This document shows positions 27,860 to 37,479 of a DNA stretch of 64,000 nucleotides, piece by piece. The DNA comes from Aquiflexum lacus (GTDB lineage Bacteria; Bacteroidota; Bacteroidia; Cytophagales; Cyclobacteriaceae). The stretch lies in contig NZ_JABFHF010000006.1 of assembly GCF_015476655.1 (NCBI RefSeq), positions 124,001 to 188,000 of the forward strand. Direction: 5' to 3'. The notes under the pieces are model-generated. The model was not told the DNA's origin and searched no databases. It was given only the letters and a program-made list of their open reading frames with translations. The stretch's first letter is position 1; every line of letters begins with the position of its first letter. Made by a program: the position numbers and the translations under genes.

Positions 27860-28654
27860 TCAAATCGCTACAGCTGCTTTGATATGTGGATGCGGGTCAT
27901 AATTGATCAATTCAAAATCTTCATATTTGAACTGAAAGATATCCTTTACTTCAGGATTGATTTTCATGATAGGAAGGGGACGCAATTCTCTCCCTAACTG
28001 TAAATTGGCCTGTTCCAAATGATTGCTATACAGGTGTGCATCTCCAAAAGTATGGATGAATTCTCCCGGTTCTAAATCACAGACCTGGGCGATCATCATG
28101 GTAAACAAGGCATAAGAAGCGATATTAAATGGAACACCCAAAAATACATCAGCACTACGCTGATACAACTGGCAGGAAAGTTTACCTTCGGCTACATAAA
28201 ACTGAAATATGGTATGACAAGGGGGGAGGGCCATGTGGTCTACGTCTGCCACATTCCAAGCACTCACGATATGCCTTCTGCTATCAGGTTTTGTTTTGAT
28301 CTGATGAATCAGGTTTTTGATCTGATCAATTTCACCACCCTTTCCGTCAGGCCAATGCCTCCATTGGTATCCATATACAGGACCTAAATCCCCATTCTCA
28401 TCAGCCCACTCATCCCATATACTTACCTTATTTTCATTCAGGTATCCGATATTGCTATCACCCTTTAAAAACCACAATAACTCAATGATGATAGATCTGA
28501 GGTGTAATTTTTTAGTAGTGACCACAGGAAATCCTTCCTTCAGATCGAAGCGCATCTGATAGCCAAAAACGCTCAATGTCCCCGTACCTGTCCTATCTTC
28601 TTTTTTGACACCCTTGTCCAAAATATGCTGCATCAAATCGTGATATTGCTTCAT
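27860..28654 (-). CDS. thyA: Thymidylate synthase
   Basis: Folate-dependent enzyme converting dUMP to dTMP. Starting at the ATG at 28654 gives 264 residues, the same length as the E. coli enzyme; the frame is open further upstream but without homology. Catalytic C146 sits in [25 protein letters not shown], the [11 protein letters not shown] region, [11 protein letters not shown] and [18 protein letters not shown] are all conserved, and it ends [12 protein letters not shown]. The dihydrofolate reductase gene often found next to it is not present. Confidence 0.97.
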   Translation of the reverse strand: MKQYHDLMQHILDKGVKKEDRTGTGTLSVFGYQMRFDLKEGFPVVTTKKLHLRSIIIELLWFLKGDSNIGYLNENKVSIWDEWADENGDLGPVYGYQWRHWPDGKGGEIDQIKNLIHQIKTKPDSRRHIVSAWNVADVDHMALPPCHTIFQFYVAEGKLSCQLYQRSADVFLGVPFNIASYALFTMMIAQVCDLEPGEFIHTFGDAHLYSNHLEQANLQLGRELRPLPIMKINPEVKDIFQFKYEDFELINYDPHPHIKAAVAI

Positions 28655-28823
28655 AACCTTATTAGTTTTAATGGCTGGCAAGATAGGAAGATATATAAAA
28701 ATAGGAAAGCAGGATTTGCTATTCCCGGAAAATAAGTAGGAACTCAATTCTGCAAAAATAACTTGCTATTTTGCGACACTTGAAAAACATTTTGGTTTCT
28801 ATCAAGTATCTTTCACAAGACTT

Positions 28824-31079
28824 ATGTTTAAAAAAAACAACTCCTTTTTTCTTCTGGGCATTTCGATGACACTGACATTGGCCATTTTTCTTTTTCAGCC
28901 AAAGGTTGCATTTGATTATGATTTTGAAAGCTTTTTTCCACAAGATGACAATGAACTGTTTTTCTATCAATCGTTTAGGGAAAACTTTGAGAACGATAAC
29001 GATTACCTGTTGATTGCATTGGGCAGGAATCCAGACGTATTTGATTCAGGGTTTTTAAATGCATCCATGGCACTTGTCCAAGAAATGAAACAGTTGAAAG
29101 ATGTTGATGATGTAATTTCACTTTTGGACCTTGAAGAACCTATTATCAGTCCTTTTGGTATCAGTAATGCCAAAGTGCTGGATTGGAATGGTCAGGAAGC
29201 CCTCAATAAATCACAAAAGCAGATTCTGAATTCTGAACAATGGAATGGAAACCTCATCAGTAAGGATTCAAAATATCTTTTAGTGATCGTCAAAAACCGA
29301 CAACAAATCAAAAAAGAGGATGGTGATTTATTGTATCAAAACATCCAAGCTTTGTTGGCTGATTCGGATATTGAATTGATTCATTCAGCAGGAAAAATTA
29401 AAGCTCAGGGAGAATTTGTATCGTTATTGCAAGCAGAGTTTTCATTTTTTTTAGGATTATCTTTTTTGTTGATCGTGGTTGTCCTATTTCTTGTTTTTAG
29501 ATCTTGGTGGGGAATCTTAATACCCGTTATCGCTTTGGCTATCGGAATAATTTGGACAATTTCCTTCTCACTATACACTGGAAAAGCGCTGGATATCATG
29601 TCGGTGATGCAGCCGACCATTCTATCGGTTATCGGATTGGCGGCCTTAGTTCATTTCTTCAATTATTTCATTAACCTATCAAGAAAAGGTTTGCCAAAGC
29701 ATCAAGCTATAGAACAAGCTTTTTCTCAATTGGTATTTGCTGTTTTTTTGACTTGTCTGACCACAGCTTTGGGATTTATTTCTCTTTATTTTACAAGTAT
29801 TCCAAGCTTGAAATATTTTGGGCTATATACAGGTATTGGGGTCATGTTGATGTTTGTATCCGTAATTACAGTGGGACCGGGGCTTCTTTATATCTTTTCT
29901 CCTCAAAATCCAGCCCTTCTTTCTTATAATGAAAATAGATGGAGGATTGGAATGAGGAGGATTTTTATTTGGATACTTGGGCATCAAAGAACCGTGCTTG
30001 TTTCATTTACTATAATTTCCATACTTTTTTTATTCGCAGCCAGTAGGGTACAGATCAATGGTTATATTCTGGATAATTTACCCCGTGACCATGAACTCAT
30101 GGAAGAGTTTAGATTTTTTGATGAGGAGTTTGGTGGGTCAAAACCTTTGGAGTTTTATTTGGAAGTGGGTGAAAAGGCAGAGGATTTATTAGAGCTTGAA
30201 GTACTTCGGGAATTGAATAGGCTGGAGGATTTCATCAAGCATAATTATCAAAGTGCCGCTCTTTTATCGCCTTTGACAATCGTCAAAAAATTGAATCAGT
30301 CCCAGAATTCAGGAAATGAGAAGGCTTATACTATCCCAAGTCAGGGTCAGTTTCTGAGATTGAAGGATTACATTCCCAATGCCATAGGAGTTTTTCCTTC
30401 AAAAGTGCTCTCAGAGGATTTTAGACAGGGAAGAATTTCCACAAGAACGGAAGATTTTGGCAGTAAAAAGTCAAAACAATTGAATGAGGAGTTTTTTGAA
30501 TTTTTTGACAGTGAAATAAACTCAGAAGTTTTGAAAGTGAAATTGACGGGCACTTCGCATTTAATTGATATCAGTCATGAAAGTGTTACCTGGCAAATGG
30601 CAAAAGGTTTGGGTTTGGCTTTTTTGATTGTTGCCATCATCATGGGTTTTTTATTTAAATCATGGAGGATTTCAACCATCGTTCTTGTGCCTAATATTAT
30701 TCCGCTGCTTTGGATGTTGGGAATGATGGGGATTTTGGGTATCGAAATGAAATTGACCACAGCTATTTTGTTTACAGTGGCCTTTGGAATTGCGGTAGAC
30801 GATAGTATTCATTTCATGTCCAAGTTCAAGATTGAATTGAATAAAGGAAGTTCATGGATTTATGCCATCAAAAGGACTTTTATTGAAACTGGCAAAGCGA
30901 TTATTTTAACATCAGCTATTTTGGTTTCAGGATTTTCAATATTGGTATTCAGTCAGTTTGGCGTCACCTATTATTCGGGATTGTTGATCAGTATGGCCTT
31001 GGTATTTGCAGTGCTGGCTGACCTGATTCTCCTTCCGGTTTTGTTGATCCAACTACAAAATAATTTAAAAAGAAAATAA
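28824..31079 (+). CDS. RND/MMPL-superfamily transporter
   Basis: Inner-membrane protein of 751 residues with the duplicated RND topology: one helix, a periplasmic domain and five to six helices, repeated. The first half has SFFLGLSFLLIVVVLFLVF. The second has AKGLGLAFLIVAIIMGFLF and the proton-relay segment FGIAVDDSIHFMSKF with the Asp pair. At this size and with a sterol-sensing-like middle it belongs to the MMPL/HpnN-type exporters, which move lipids or hydrophobic molecules rather than acting as drug pumps with TolC. No adaptor is adjacent. Its stop codon is three bases from the convergent EEP gene. Confidence 0.88.
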   Translation: MFKKNNSFFLLGISMTLTLAIFLFQPKVAFDYDFESFFPQDDNELFFYQSFRENFENDNDYLLIALGRNPDVFDSGFLNASMALVQEMKQLKDVDDVISLLDLEEPIISPFGISNAKVLDWNGQEALNKSQKQILNSEQWNGNLISKDSKYLLVIVKNRQQIKKEDGDLLYQNIQALLADSDIELIHSAGKIKAQGEFVSLLQAEFSFFLGLSFLLIVVVLFLVFRSWWGILIPVIALAIGIIWTISFSLYTGKALDIMSVMQPTILSVIGLAALVHFFNYFINLSRKGLPKHQAIEQAFSQLVFAVFLTCLTTALGFISLYFTSIPSLKYFGLYTGIGVMLMFVSVITVGPGLLYIFSPQNPALLSYNENRWRIGMRRIFIWILGHQRTVLVSFTIISILFLFAASRVQINGYILDNLPRDHELMEEFRFFDEEFGGSKPLEFYLEVGEKAEDLLELEVLRELNRLEDFIKHNYQSAALLSPLTIVKKLNQSQNSGNEKAYTIPSQGQFLRLKDYIPNAIGVFPSKVLSEDFRQGRISTRTEDFGSKKSKQLNEEFFEFFDSEINSEVLKVKLTGTSHLIDISHESVTWQMAKGLGLAFLIVAIIMGFLFKSWRISTIVLVPNIIPLLWMLGMMGILGIEMKLTTAILFTVAFGIAVDDSIHFMSKFKIELNKGSSWIYAIKRTFIETGKAIILTSAILVSGFSILVFSQFGVTYYSGLLISMALVFAVLADLILLPVLLIQLQNNLKRK

Positions 31080-31082
31080 GTA

Positions 31083-32159
31083 TCATTCCTCAGATTCCTG
31101 AGCATATTTTCTCAATGGTTTTTCCCAAGTGAATACCGCTGAAACGGGATAATGATCGGAATAGTCAACTTCCTTATGCGTTTTGAAACCTTTGACTTCA
31201 AAAAGATCATCTGAAAAAATATGGTCAATTCTCAGAAAAAACAGCACCTTATTATAGGTGAATCCAAAACCACTTCCTGCTTTTTCGAAGGCATTCTGCA
31301 TAATTCCCCGCAAAGTAAAATAAGTGTAACTGTAAGGAACGTCATTGAAGTCACCTACAAGAATATTGGCATAGGGACTATTTTCCATGTGTTCCATTAA
31401 AATATCCAACTGAGACGCCCGGGCAACCTGACCCCTTTTGAGTTTTCTAAGTGTCACCTTATAATTGTCTTTGATTCCGTCAAGATTATTTAATCCTTCT
31501 GAGGGAATATTCATGGATTCTAAGTGGACATTGTAGATCCTGATGGTATCTTTTTCGACTTTTACGTCCGCAAACATAATTCCGTTGGTGCTTCTTGAAT
31601 CCAATACAACGCCATCATTCACAATTGGGTATTTACTGAAAATGGCCATTCCAAATGACCTGCGTTTTGGATTGCCTTGGATGATTTGAAAAGAGTGATT
31701 GTAGCCTGTCTCTGTTCCCAATAACTTCAAGGTATTTCTGGAAGGGGTGGTTAGGTCTTGGTAAAATTCTTGATAACATTTGATATCGGCAGGATTATCC
31801 TGAAGCCATTTGATCAGATTTTGTCCCCTCAAAGCCCGATCTCCTCCATTTTTGGAATAAGTAAACATATGGACATTGTAAGTCAAAACAGAAAGCCCTT
31901 CTTCCTGCCCTACACTTGGTCTGAATTGAAACGTTACACCGACAAACTTCCAACCAACAATCAGGGCTATCAAGGGTAGTATGAGTAATTTTCTTTTGGC
32001 AAACAGTAAGGCTATAAAGAGAAAAGCATTGATAACAAGAAGGATGGGAATAGTGAGTGTGACAACACCCACGTAAGGGAAAAATTCCGGAGAAATATAA
32101 ACACTGAAAAATAAAGCTAATGAAACCAAAAAAAAGAAAGAGGTGATAAATCTGACCAT
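31083..32159 (-). CDS. Membrane-anchored endonuclease/exonuclease/phosphatase family protein
   Basis: Protein of 358 residues. Two or three N-terminal membrane helices (ITSFFFLVSLALFFSVYI, then VINAFLFIALLFAK and LPLIALIVGWKFVGV) precede an EEP catalytic domain. Active-site features are LTYNVHMF, CYQEFYQ with the metal-binding Glu, NVHLES, VGDFNDVPYSYTY, and the C-terminal DHIFS and YSDHYPVSAVF with the catalytic Asp-His pair. Members cleave phosphodiesters in nucleic acids, lipids or inositides; the membrane anchor suggests a lipid or extracytoplasmic substrate, which is inference. Confidence 0.9.
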   Translation of the reverse strand: MVRFITSFFFLVSLALFFSVYISPEFFPYVGVVTLTIPILLVINAFLFIALLFAKRKLLILPLIALIVGWKFVGVTFQFRPSVGQEEGLSVLTYNVHMFTYSKNGGDRALRGQNLIKWLQDNPADIKCYQEFYQDLTTPSRNTLKLLGTETGYNHSFQIIQGNPKRRSFGMAIFSKYPIVNDGVVLDSRSTNGIMFADVKVEKDTIRIYNVHLESMNIPSEGLNNLDGIKDNYKVTLRKLKRGQVARASQLDILMEHMENSPYANILVGDFNDVPYSYTYFTLRGIMQNAFEKAGSGFGFTYNKVLFFLRIDHIFSDDLFEVKGFKTHKEVDYSDHYPVSAVFTWEKPLRKYAQESEE

Positions 32160-32253
32160 TGATATCCGGAGTTTGAAACGAAATTATGTCTTAATCCTAC
32201 TTATTCCAAATGGTACAGGATTTAACCTCTTTCTTGTTGATTTTTTGTTTTAT

Positions 32254-33591
32254 TTATTTTATTAGAATCAATTCTTCTTGAGGAGAAATCAAATACCGGG
32301 CCCCATCTTTGGTGACCACAGCGGTTTCTTCAACAGACATCGTTTTTGTCCCACCATCAGGCAGTTTCCAAGCGTGAAAGCCATCAAAAGCGAATAACAT
32401 CCCTTCCTTCAAAGGTTTCATAGCAGCAGGTCTCACACTTGGGTCAGGAAGTAATCCACCGCCCAAACTGGGACCAATGTCGTGGGCAACATATCCTACA
32501 GGATGTCCGGTGCTCCACATGACGTATTCAGAACCCCTTTCGGCCATCCAATCTCTCTGAGCTTTATCTACCTGATAACCCAAAACTCCTGGCTTCATTG
32601 CTGCCAAGGCTATTCTGTTTCCACCAATGGAAGATTCAAAATAGAACTGAACCGAATCAGGGGCCTGTGTTTCACCATCTCTCAAGACGTAGGCAAACCT
32701 TTGAATATCAGATACCCACATATCCCAAACCCTAACGCCAAAATCCGTTTGGATGACATCACCGGGCATGATTACTTTTTCTGTAGAATGGGAGTGACCT
32801 CTATCGGGACCGGAATTAACATTAGGATTTTGGTCTGGGGACCATCCGTCTTTTAGTCCATATTCAGCTAATTTGTTTTTGAGAAACGTCGCCACGTCCG
32901 CATCGGTGCTTTTGCCGGGTACTACTTGTTTGTAGGCTTCATATTGCCATTTTGCTGTCAACTCAGCTGCCTTAGTCATGATTTCCACTTCCGCAGGAAG
33001 TTTCACCGATAACCATTCATAAACAAGGTCATCAGAAGAAACCATGTTTTGGCCGGCAAGTGTATTCTCCAGTGAGATTCTCTGGGTATAGCTAAGGCCG
33101 TCTGATAATGCGTTTTCAAAAGAACTATTGACTGCGATTTTTTTCAAGTTTTTAGAAAGAATAAATGTTGAGGCATCATTGATAGCATTATTTCCTCTTT
33201 CAACAGGGATGACCTCATCATGAATCTTAAGATCTGCAAGTGCCGTTGCTTCTCCTATTGGAGAAAAAACCACTGATCTGACGTTATCACCTTCCAAATG
33301 GAAAAGGAAAAGTGCAGTTCCACCGGCATTTTCACCTCCAATATGGTGTGCAATGGGATCGTTGTTGTTTTCCCTACAAATAATTACCCAAGCATCTACG
33401 CCTGCTGACTTCATGGCTTCTGGCAATAGTTTTTGAATCCTTTCTTTTCTTATCTCAGGCCAGGGACTAGGGCCTGAAAAGGGATTATCAAGTTTTTCTG
33501 TTTTGACACCTTCCTGCTGGCAAGAGCAAAATATTAATGTGGTTAACAGCAATATTATTCCTGTTTTTAATTCGTAAAATACGGCTTTCAT
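32254..33591 (-). CDS. M24-family metallopeptidase lipoprotein (Xaa-Pro peptidase-like)
   Basis: Pita-bread-fold peptidase of about 445 residues. I start at the ATG at 33591, giving a signal peptide that ends in the lipobox FCSC. Metal-ligand motifs are visible as TDFG and VSDIQRFA (two Asp), GHPVGYVAHDIGPSLGG (His) and MSVEETAVVTKDG (Glu). At the place where the family has TIEPG the sequence reads FAFDGF, so one Glu ligand seems to be Asp. It probably trims proline-containing peptides in the periplasm. The frame is open upstream, but that stretch does not resemble the family. Confidence 0.87.
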   Translation of the reverse strand: MKAVFYELKTGIILLLTTLIFCSCQQEGVKTEKLDNPFSGPSPWPEIRKERIQKLLPEAMKSAGVDAWVIICRENNNDPIAHHIGGENAGGTALFLFHLEGDNVRSVVFSPIGEATALADLKIHDEVIPVERGNNAINDASTFILSKNLKKIAVNSSFENALSDGLSYTQRISLENTLAGQNMVSSDDLVYEWLSVKLPAEVEIMTKAAELTAKWQYEAYKQVVPGKSTDADVATFLKNKLAEYGLKDGWSPDQNPNVNSGPDRGHSHSTEKVIMPGDVIQTDFGVRVWDMWVSDIQRFAYVLRDGETQAPDSVQFYFESSIGGNRIALAAMKPGVLGYQVDKAQRDWMAERGSEYVMWSTGHPVGYVAHDIGPSLGGGLLPDPSVRPAAMKPLKEGMLFAFDGFHAWKLPDGGTKTMSVEETAVVTKDGARYLISPQEELILIK

Positions 33592-33811
33592 GTTTGGAGT
33601 AATAAATGGTGAATCATAAAATAATGCTGAATAAACAATATACGGATCAAAATAAAAAGCCTTTTTTTTTCGTGGATTTATATTTTGGTTTTTCCCCAGT
33701 CTCAAAAGATTCATAACCGCTAGCTTTTGAATCTTCAGAAAAGTCAAAAAAGAAGATTTTGTTTTTGTTGGAAAAAAAATATTTATCTTCGAGTCCGAAA
33801 ATTACTATTCT

Positions 33812-34387
33812 ATGAAAAAATCGAACGTATTAATGTTAGCTGTTTTTGCAGCTGGAACAATGCTTTTGTCAGGATGTGGTGCTGAGAAAAGCACCGAATC
33901 TTCTGATTCCGAAGAAATGTCCATGGAAGAGAAACCTGCCGCTGAAACCCGGGCAAGTCCTCTTAGAACATTGGAGGGAACCGCTGGAAGTTCAAAACTT
34001 ATGATGCAATATGGTGCCCCTTCTGTAAAAGGTAGAGTGGTCTGGGGAGATTTGGTGCCTTACAATGAAGTTTGGAGAACTGGTGCAAATGAATCTACAT
34101 TCGTTGATTTTGAATCAGACGTAACTGTTGAAGGTCAAACGCTTCCTGCGGGAAGATATTCCTTATTCACCATACCCAAGGCTTCTGGAAAATGGACTGT
34201 TATTTTCAATTCGGAATGGGATCTTGAACACGGCCATTTTCAATACAAGGAGGAAAACGATGTTTTGCGGGTAGAATCAACTCCTGAGTGGGTAAACGAA
34301 AGTCAGGAGCAATTGAGTATTGCCATCGAATCTCCGGGAATTGTTGTGAGATGGGAGAAATTGAAACTGCCTATAGTCATTCAGTAA
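33812..34387 (+). CDS. DUF2911 lipoprotein
   Basis: Predicted lipoprotein of 191 residues. The signal peptide ends LLSGC with the acylated Cys at about 22, followed by an acidic, Ser/Glu-rich linker. The DUF2911 domain covers VVWGDLVPYNEVWRTGANE, LPAGRYSLFTIP and WTVIFNSEWDL, its best conserved segments. The function of the family is not known. A candidate -7 box TATCTTCG (one mismatch) lies 20 bases before the ATG. It ends just before a strong terminator. Confidence 0.9.
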   Translation: MKKSNVLMLAVFAAGTMLLSGCGAEKSTESSDSEEMSMEEKPAAETRASPLRTLEGTAGSSKLMMQYGAPSVKGRVVWGDLVPYNEVWRTGANESTFVDFESDVTVEGQTLPAGRYSLFTIPKASGKWTVIFNSEWDLEHGHFQYKEENDVLRVESTPEWVNESQEQLSIAIESPGIVVRWEKLKLPIVIQ

Positions 34388-34404
34388 ACAAATTTAAAAA
34401 ATTA

Positions 34405-34448
34405 AAAAAAAAGAGCCACTTGATCGATCAAGTGGCTCTTTTTTTTAA
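34405..34448. terminator. Perfectly palindromic terminator
   Basis: AAAAAGAGCCACTTGATC is followed directly by its exact complement, with A and T runs on either side. It starts about 20 bases after the DUF2911 stop and separates that gene from the penicillin-acylase gene. Confidence 0.88.
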
Positions 34449-34512
34449 AATTAAACTAGAAAATCATTTTATAAATGCTAATTTCAATGCTGGTTTTTAT
34501 ACCTCTAATTTT

Positions 34513-36936
34513 ATGAGATATTTTGGTTTCCTGCTTGCCTTTTCAATCACCCTTGCATTAGGCGTTGCTCTTTCATTACAAATTGGTTCTATACCTCCAA
34601 TAGGAAAATTATTGGATCCGCATCGGGGTTTCTGGCAAAACGCCTATAGTGAAGATCAGCTCAAAGAGGAAGAAATCAATATACCGGGACTGACAGGCAC
34701 AGTAAAAGTTGTATACGATGAAAATCTGATACCGCACATTTTTGCGGAAAATGAGGAGGATTTGTATATGGTACAAGGATATGTCACTGCGCAACATAGG
34801 TTATGGCAGATGGAATTTCAGACTATGGCTGCCGCAGGAAGAGTTTCGGAAATTGTTGGACCTGTAGCTTTGGAGCTGGATAGGATGACCCGAAGGAAAG
34901 GTCTCCCTTACAGTGCTGAAATTTCAGAGACATATATTCAGAACAATTATCCAGATACATATACTTTATTAGTGGCTTATGCTGAAGGTGTCAATCAATA
35001 TATCCAAAACCTAAAAGAATCAAGGCTTCCCATTGAATACAAAATTTTGGATTATAAGCCTGAAAACTGGAATCCCTATAAATCACTGCTGCTGCTAAAG
35101 TATATGGCAGATATGTTGGTCAATGACAGAGACTTGGAATATACCAATCTCAGAAATCAGATCGGCAAAGAAATGATGGATCGATTATATCCGGAATTTC
35201 CCGCGGAAAATGATCCTGTGATTGAAGCAGAAAGAATTTGGGATTTTGAACCGCTTGAAATAGAAGTTCCTGAAGATATTGTTTATCCTGAGGAAGATAT
35301 TTTTGTTAAAACCTTACCACAGCCTGAGGACGGAATAGGTTCAAACAATTGGGCTGTTTCAGGATCAAAAACCAAAAATGGAAACCCCATTTTGGCAAAT
35401 GATCCGCATCTGAGTTTAAATCTTCCTTCTTTATGGTATTCCATGCAGTTGACCTCACCTAGCCACAGTTCAAAAGGAGCAACTTTACCCGGTGCTTTGG
35501 GGATTATCTCCGGGTTCAATGAAGATATTGCATGGGGAGTTACCAATGCCACCAGAGATACAAGAGATTGGTACGCTATTCAGTTTAAAAATGATGAAAG
35601 AATAGATTATCTCTACAATGATCAGTGGATACCAAGTAATTTCAGATTGGAGGAGATAAAAATAAAAGGAGAACCCAGTTTTATTGACTCAGTAGTTTAC
35701 ACACACCATGGACCTGTGGTATATGATAAAAACTTTAGGGCCAATAGGCAGGATGTGAATTTTTCACTCAAGTGGACAGCCCATATGGAGTCCAATGAAC
35801 AACTTACCTTCTTACTTTTGAACAAAGCGAAAAATCATGAAGATTACATTCTTGCTTTGAACAACTACACCTCACCCGCACAAAACTTTGTCTTTGCTTC
35901 AAAAAGTGGAGATATAGCCATGAAGGTTCAGGGAAGATTTCCATTAAAATGGGAAGGTCAGGGCAAGTTTTTGATGGATGGTAATGACCCTGATTTTGAG
36001 TGGAAGGGTTTTATTCCAAACGAACACAATCCTTCTACATTAAACCCGTCAAGAGGCTTTGTCTCCTCCGCTAACCAACATTCAACAGATCCGTCATATC
36101 CCTATTATATCTTTGACAATAGTTTTGAACATTACAGAAACAGAAGGATAAACAAAAGGCTTTACGAAATGGAAAATATCACTATTGAAGATATGATGGC
36201 GCTTCAATTTGATAATTTCCATCTTCATGCCTCAGAAATATTGCCTGTGATGTTGGATTTATTGACCAATGAAAACTCTGAACAACTGGATCTGAAGGCC
36301 AAAAAATATTTAAAGCAATTACAGGAATGGAATTACTACACTTTTCCCAACCAGGAAGAACCTGCCTTATTTCATACTTGGTGGAAACACTTCTCTGATG
36401 GGGTTTGGTCAAAATGGGAGCAAAGTGAAAAATCCATCGTTCTGCCCAATAAATATGAGACAGGGCGCTTATTGATTAATTTCCCGGATGATGCGCTATT
36501 TGACAATCCTGAGACTGAAGTTATAGAGACTGCCTCGGATATAGTTTGGTCATCTTTCCAAGCTATGTCAGCAGAAATAAATGAATGGGAAGAAGAAAAA
36601 GGGGGATATTCATGGGCCAATTTCAAGGGAACATCCATTATGCATCTTGTACCAAATTTCAAATCTTTCAGCTACACCAATATTTATACAGGAGGTGGTA
36701 GGGGCATATTGAACGCCACCAGCGAAAGAAGCGGTGCTAGTTGGCGGTTTGTGGTCGAATTGGGGGAAGAAAATAAAGCTTTTGGAATTTATCCAGGAGG
36801 TCAATCCGGAAACCCTGGGAGTAAGTACTATAATAATTTCCTTAAAAAGTGGGCAAATGGAGAGTATGTTAATTTTGATTTGAGGAATGAGAATGGAAAT
36901 GAAAATGTATTATTTACTACGATATTTGAAAATTGA
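34513..36936 (+). CDS. Penicillin acylase family protein (Ntn hydrolase)
   Basis: Large N-terminal-nucleophile amidase of about 807 residues, made as a precursor that splits itself. I start at the ATG at 34513, which yields the signal/anchor MRYFGFLLAFSITLALGVAL; the open frame reaches back to 34288 but runs through the terminator. The A chain has VYDENLIPHIFAENEED and GYVTAQHRLWQMEFQ. The cleavage site and nucleophile is S277 in GIGSNNWAVSG, followed by ILANDPHL. Family members hydrolyse N-acyl homoserine lactones, cyclic imides or beta-lactams, so quorum-signal or lipid-amide removal is possible. The small membrane protein gene follows after three bases. Confidence 0.92.
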   Translation: MRYFGFLLAFSITLALGVALSLQIGSIPPIGKLLDPHRGFWQNAYSEDQLKEEEINIPGLTGTVKVVYDENLIPHIFAENEEDLYMVQGYVTAQHRLWQMEFQTMAAAGRVSEIVGPVALELDRMTRRKGLPYSAEISETYIQNNYPDTYTLLVAYAEGVNQYIQNLKESRLPIEYKILDYKPENWNPYKSLLLLKYMADMLVNDRDLEYTNLRNQIGKEMMDRLYPEFPAENDPVIEAERIWDFEPLEIEVPEDIVYPEEDIFVKTLPQPEDGIGSNNWAVSGSKTKNGNPILANDPHLSLNLPSLWYSMQLTSPSHSSKGATLPGALGIISGFNEDIAWGVTNATRDTRDWYAIQFKNDERIDYLYNDQWIPSNFRLEEIKIKGEPSFIDSVVYTHHGPVVYDKNFRANRQDVNFSLKWTAHMESNEQLTFLLLNKAKNHEDYILALNNYTSPAQNFVFASKSGDIAMKVQGRFPLKWEGQGKFLMDGNDPDFEWKGFIPNEHNPSTLNPSRGFVSSANQHSTDPSYPYYIFDNSFEHYRNRRINKRLYEMENITIEDMMALQFDNFHLHASEILPVMLDLLTNENSEQLDLKAKKYLKQLQEWNYYTFPNQEEPALFHTWWKHFSDGVWSKWEQSEKSIVLPNKYETGRLLINFPDDALFDNPETEVIETASDIVWSSFQAMSAEINEWEEEKGGYSWANFKGTSIMHLVPNFKSFSYTNIYTGGGRGILNATSERSGASWRFVVELGEENKAFGIYPGGQSGNPGSKYYNNFLKKWANGEYVNFDLRNENGNENVLFTTIFEN

Positions 36937-36939
36937 CTT

Positions 36940-37320
36940 ATGAGTAGGTTTTTCGCATTATTTATATTGACTGCATTGATAGTGTTTTTCATTGGTCCTT
37001 ATTTTCCATTTTGGGGGATAATGATCATTGTAGCATCCCTCGCATACTTGCTTGGGGCCTCTCCAGCAACATCTTTTTTTAGTTCAGGATTATCTTTTGG
37101 TTTGGTATGGTTAGCATTATCGATTTGGATATCTATAGACTCCGGTTCAGAGCTTCCTATTAAAATGGCTGAGTTGATGGGGCTATCAAATGATAATTTG
37201 TTATGGTTGGCTACTGGACTGATTGGCTTTATGATTGGGGCCTTTAGTGGATTGACCGGTTCTCTTTTCAAAAAAGTATTTGAAAAGCGAGATCAGGGGA
37301 TTTATAAAAGCCATATGTGA
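36940..37320 (+). CDS. Small hypothetical membrane protein
   Basis: Unrecognised protein of 126 residues with about four membrane segments, the first FFALFILTALIVFFIG and the last LLWLATGLIGFMIGAFSGL, and a charged C-terminal tail KKVFEKRDQG. It begins three bases after the penicillin-acylase stop and is most likely co-transcribed with it. Hydrophobicity and spacing support a real gene; no function can be given. Confidence 0.8.
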   Translation: MSRFFALFILTALIVFFIGPYFPFWGIMIIVASLAYLLGASPATSFFSSGLSFGLVWLALSIWISIDSGSELPIKMAELMGLSNDNLLWLATGLIGFMIGAFSGLTGSLFKKVFEKRDQGIYKSHM

Positions 37321-37422
37321 TCTAAGAATGTATATTTAAAAAATTGTTTTTAGCTAACTATTTGTATTAATAATACAAAAAATTACCTCTTGAAATATTC
37401 TAATTAAAATAACTGAAAATAT

Positions 37423-37453
37423 TTTGCTTTTATTGGTCATGCGAGTACTTTTG
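37423..37453 (+). promoter_or_regulatory. Bacteroidota housekeeping promoter (TTTG-N19-TACTTTTG)
   Basis: A -33 TTTG at 37423-37426 and a -7 TACTTTTG at 37446-37453 are separated by 19 bases, matching the phylum consensus exactly. Transcription would begin near 37460, about 20 bases before the ATG of the regulator gene at the head of the capsule locus. Confidence 0.75.
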
Positions 37454-37479
37454 TTGCTCGTTTTGTGCCTGTCACTTTT

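Noticed and set aside
34288-34512. Longer N-terminus for the penicillin-acylase gene
   Set aside because: The extension overlaps the DUF2911 gene and runs through a perfect terminator. The signal peptide begins at 34513.
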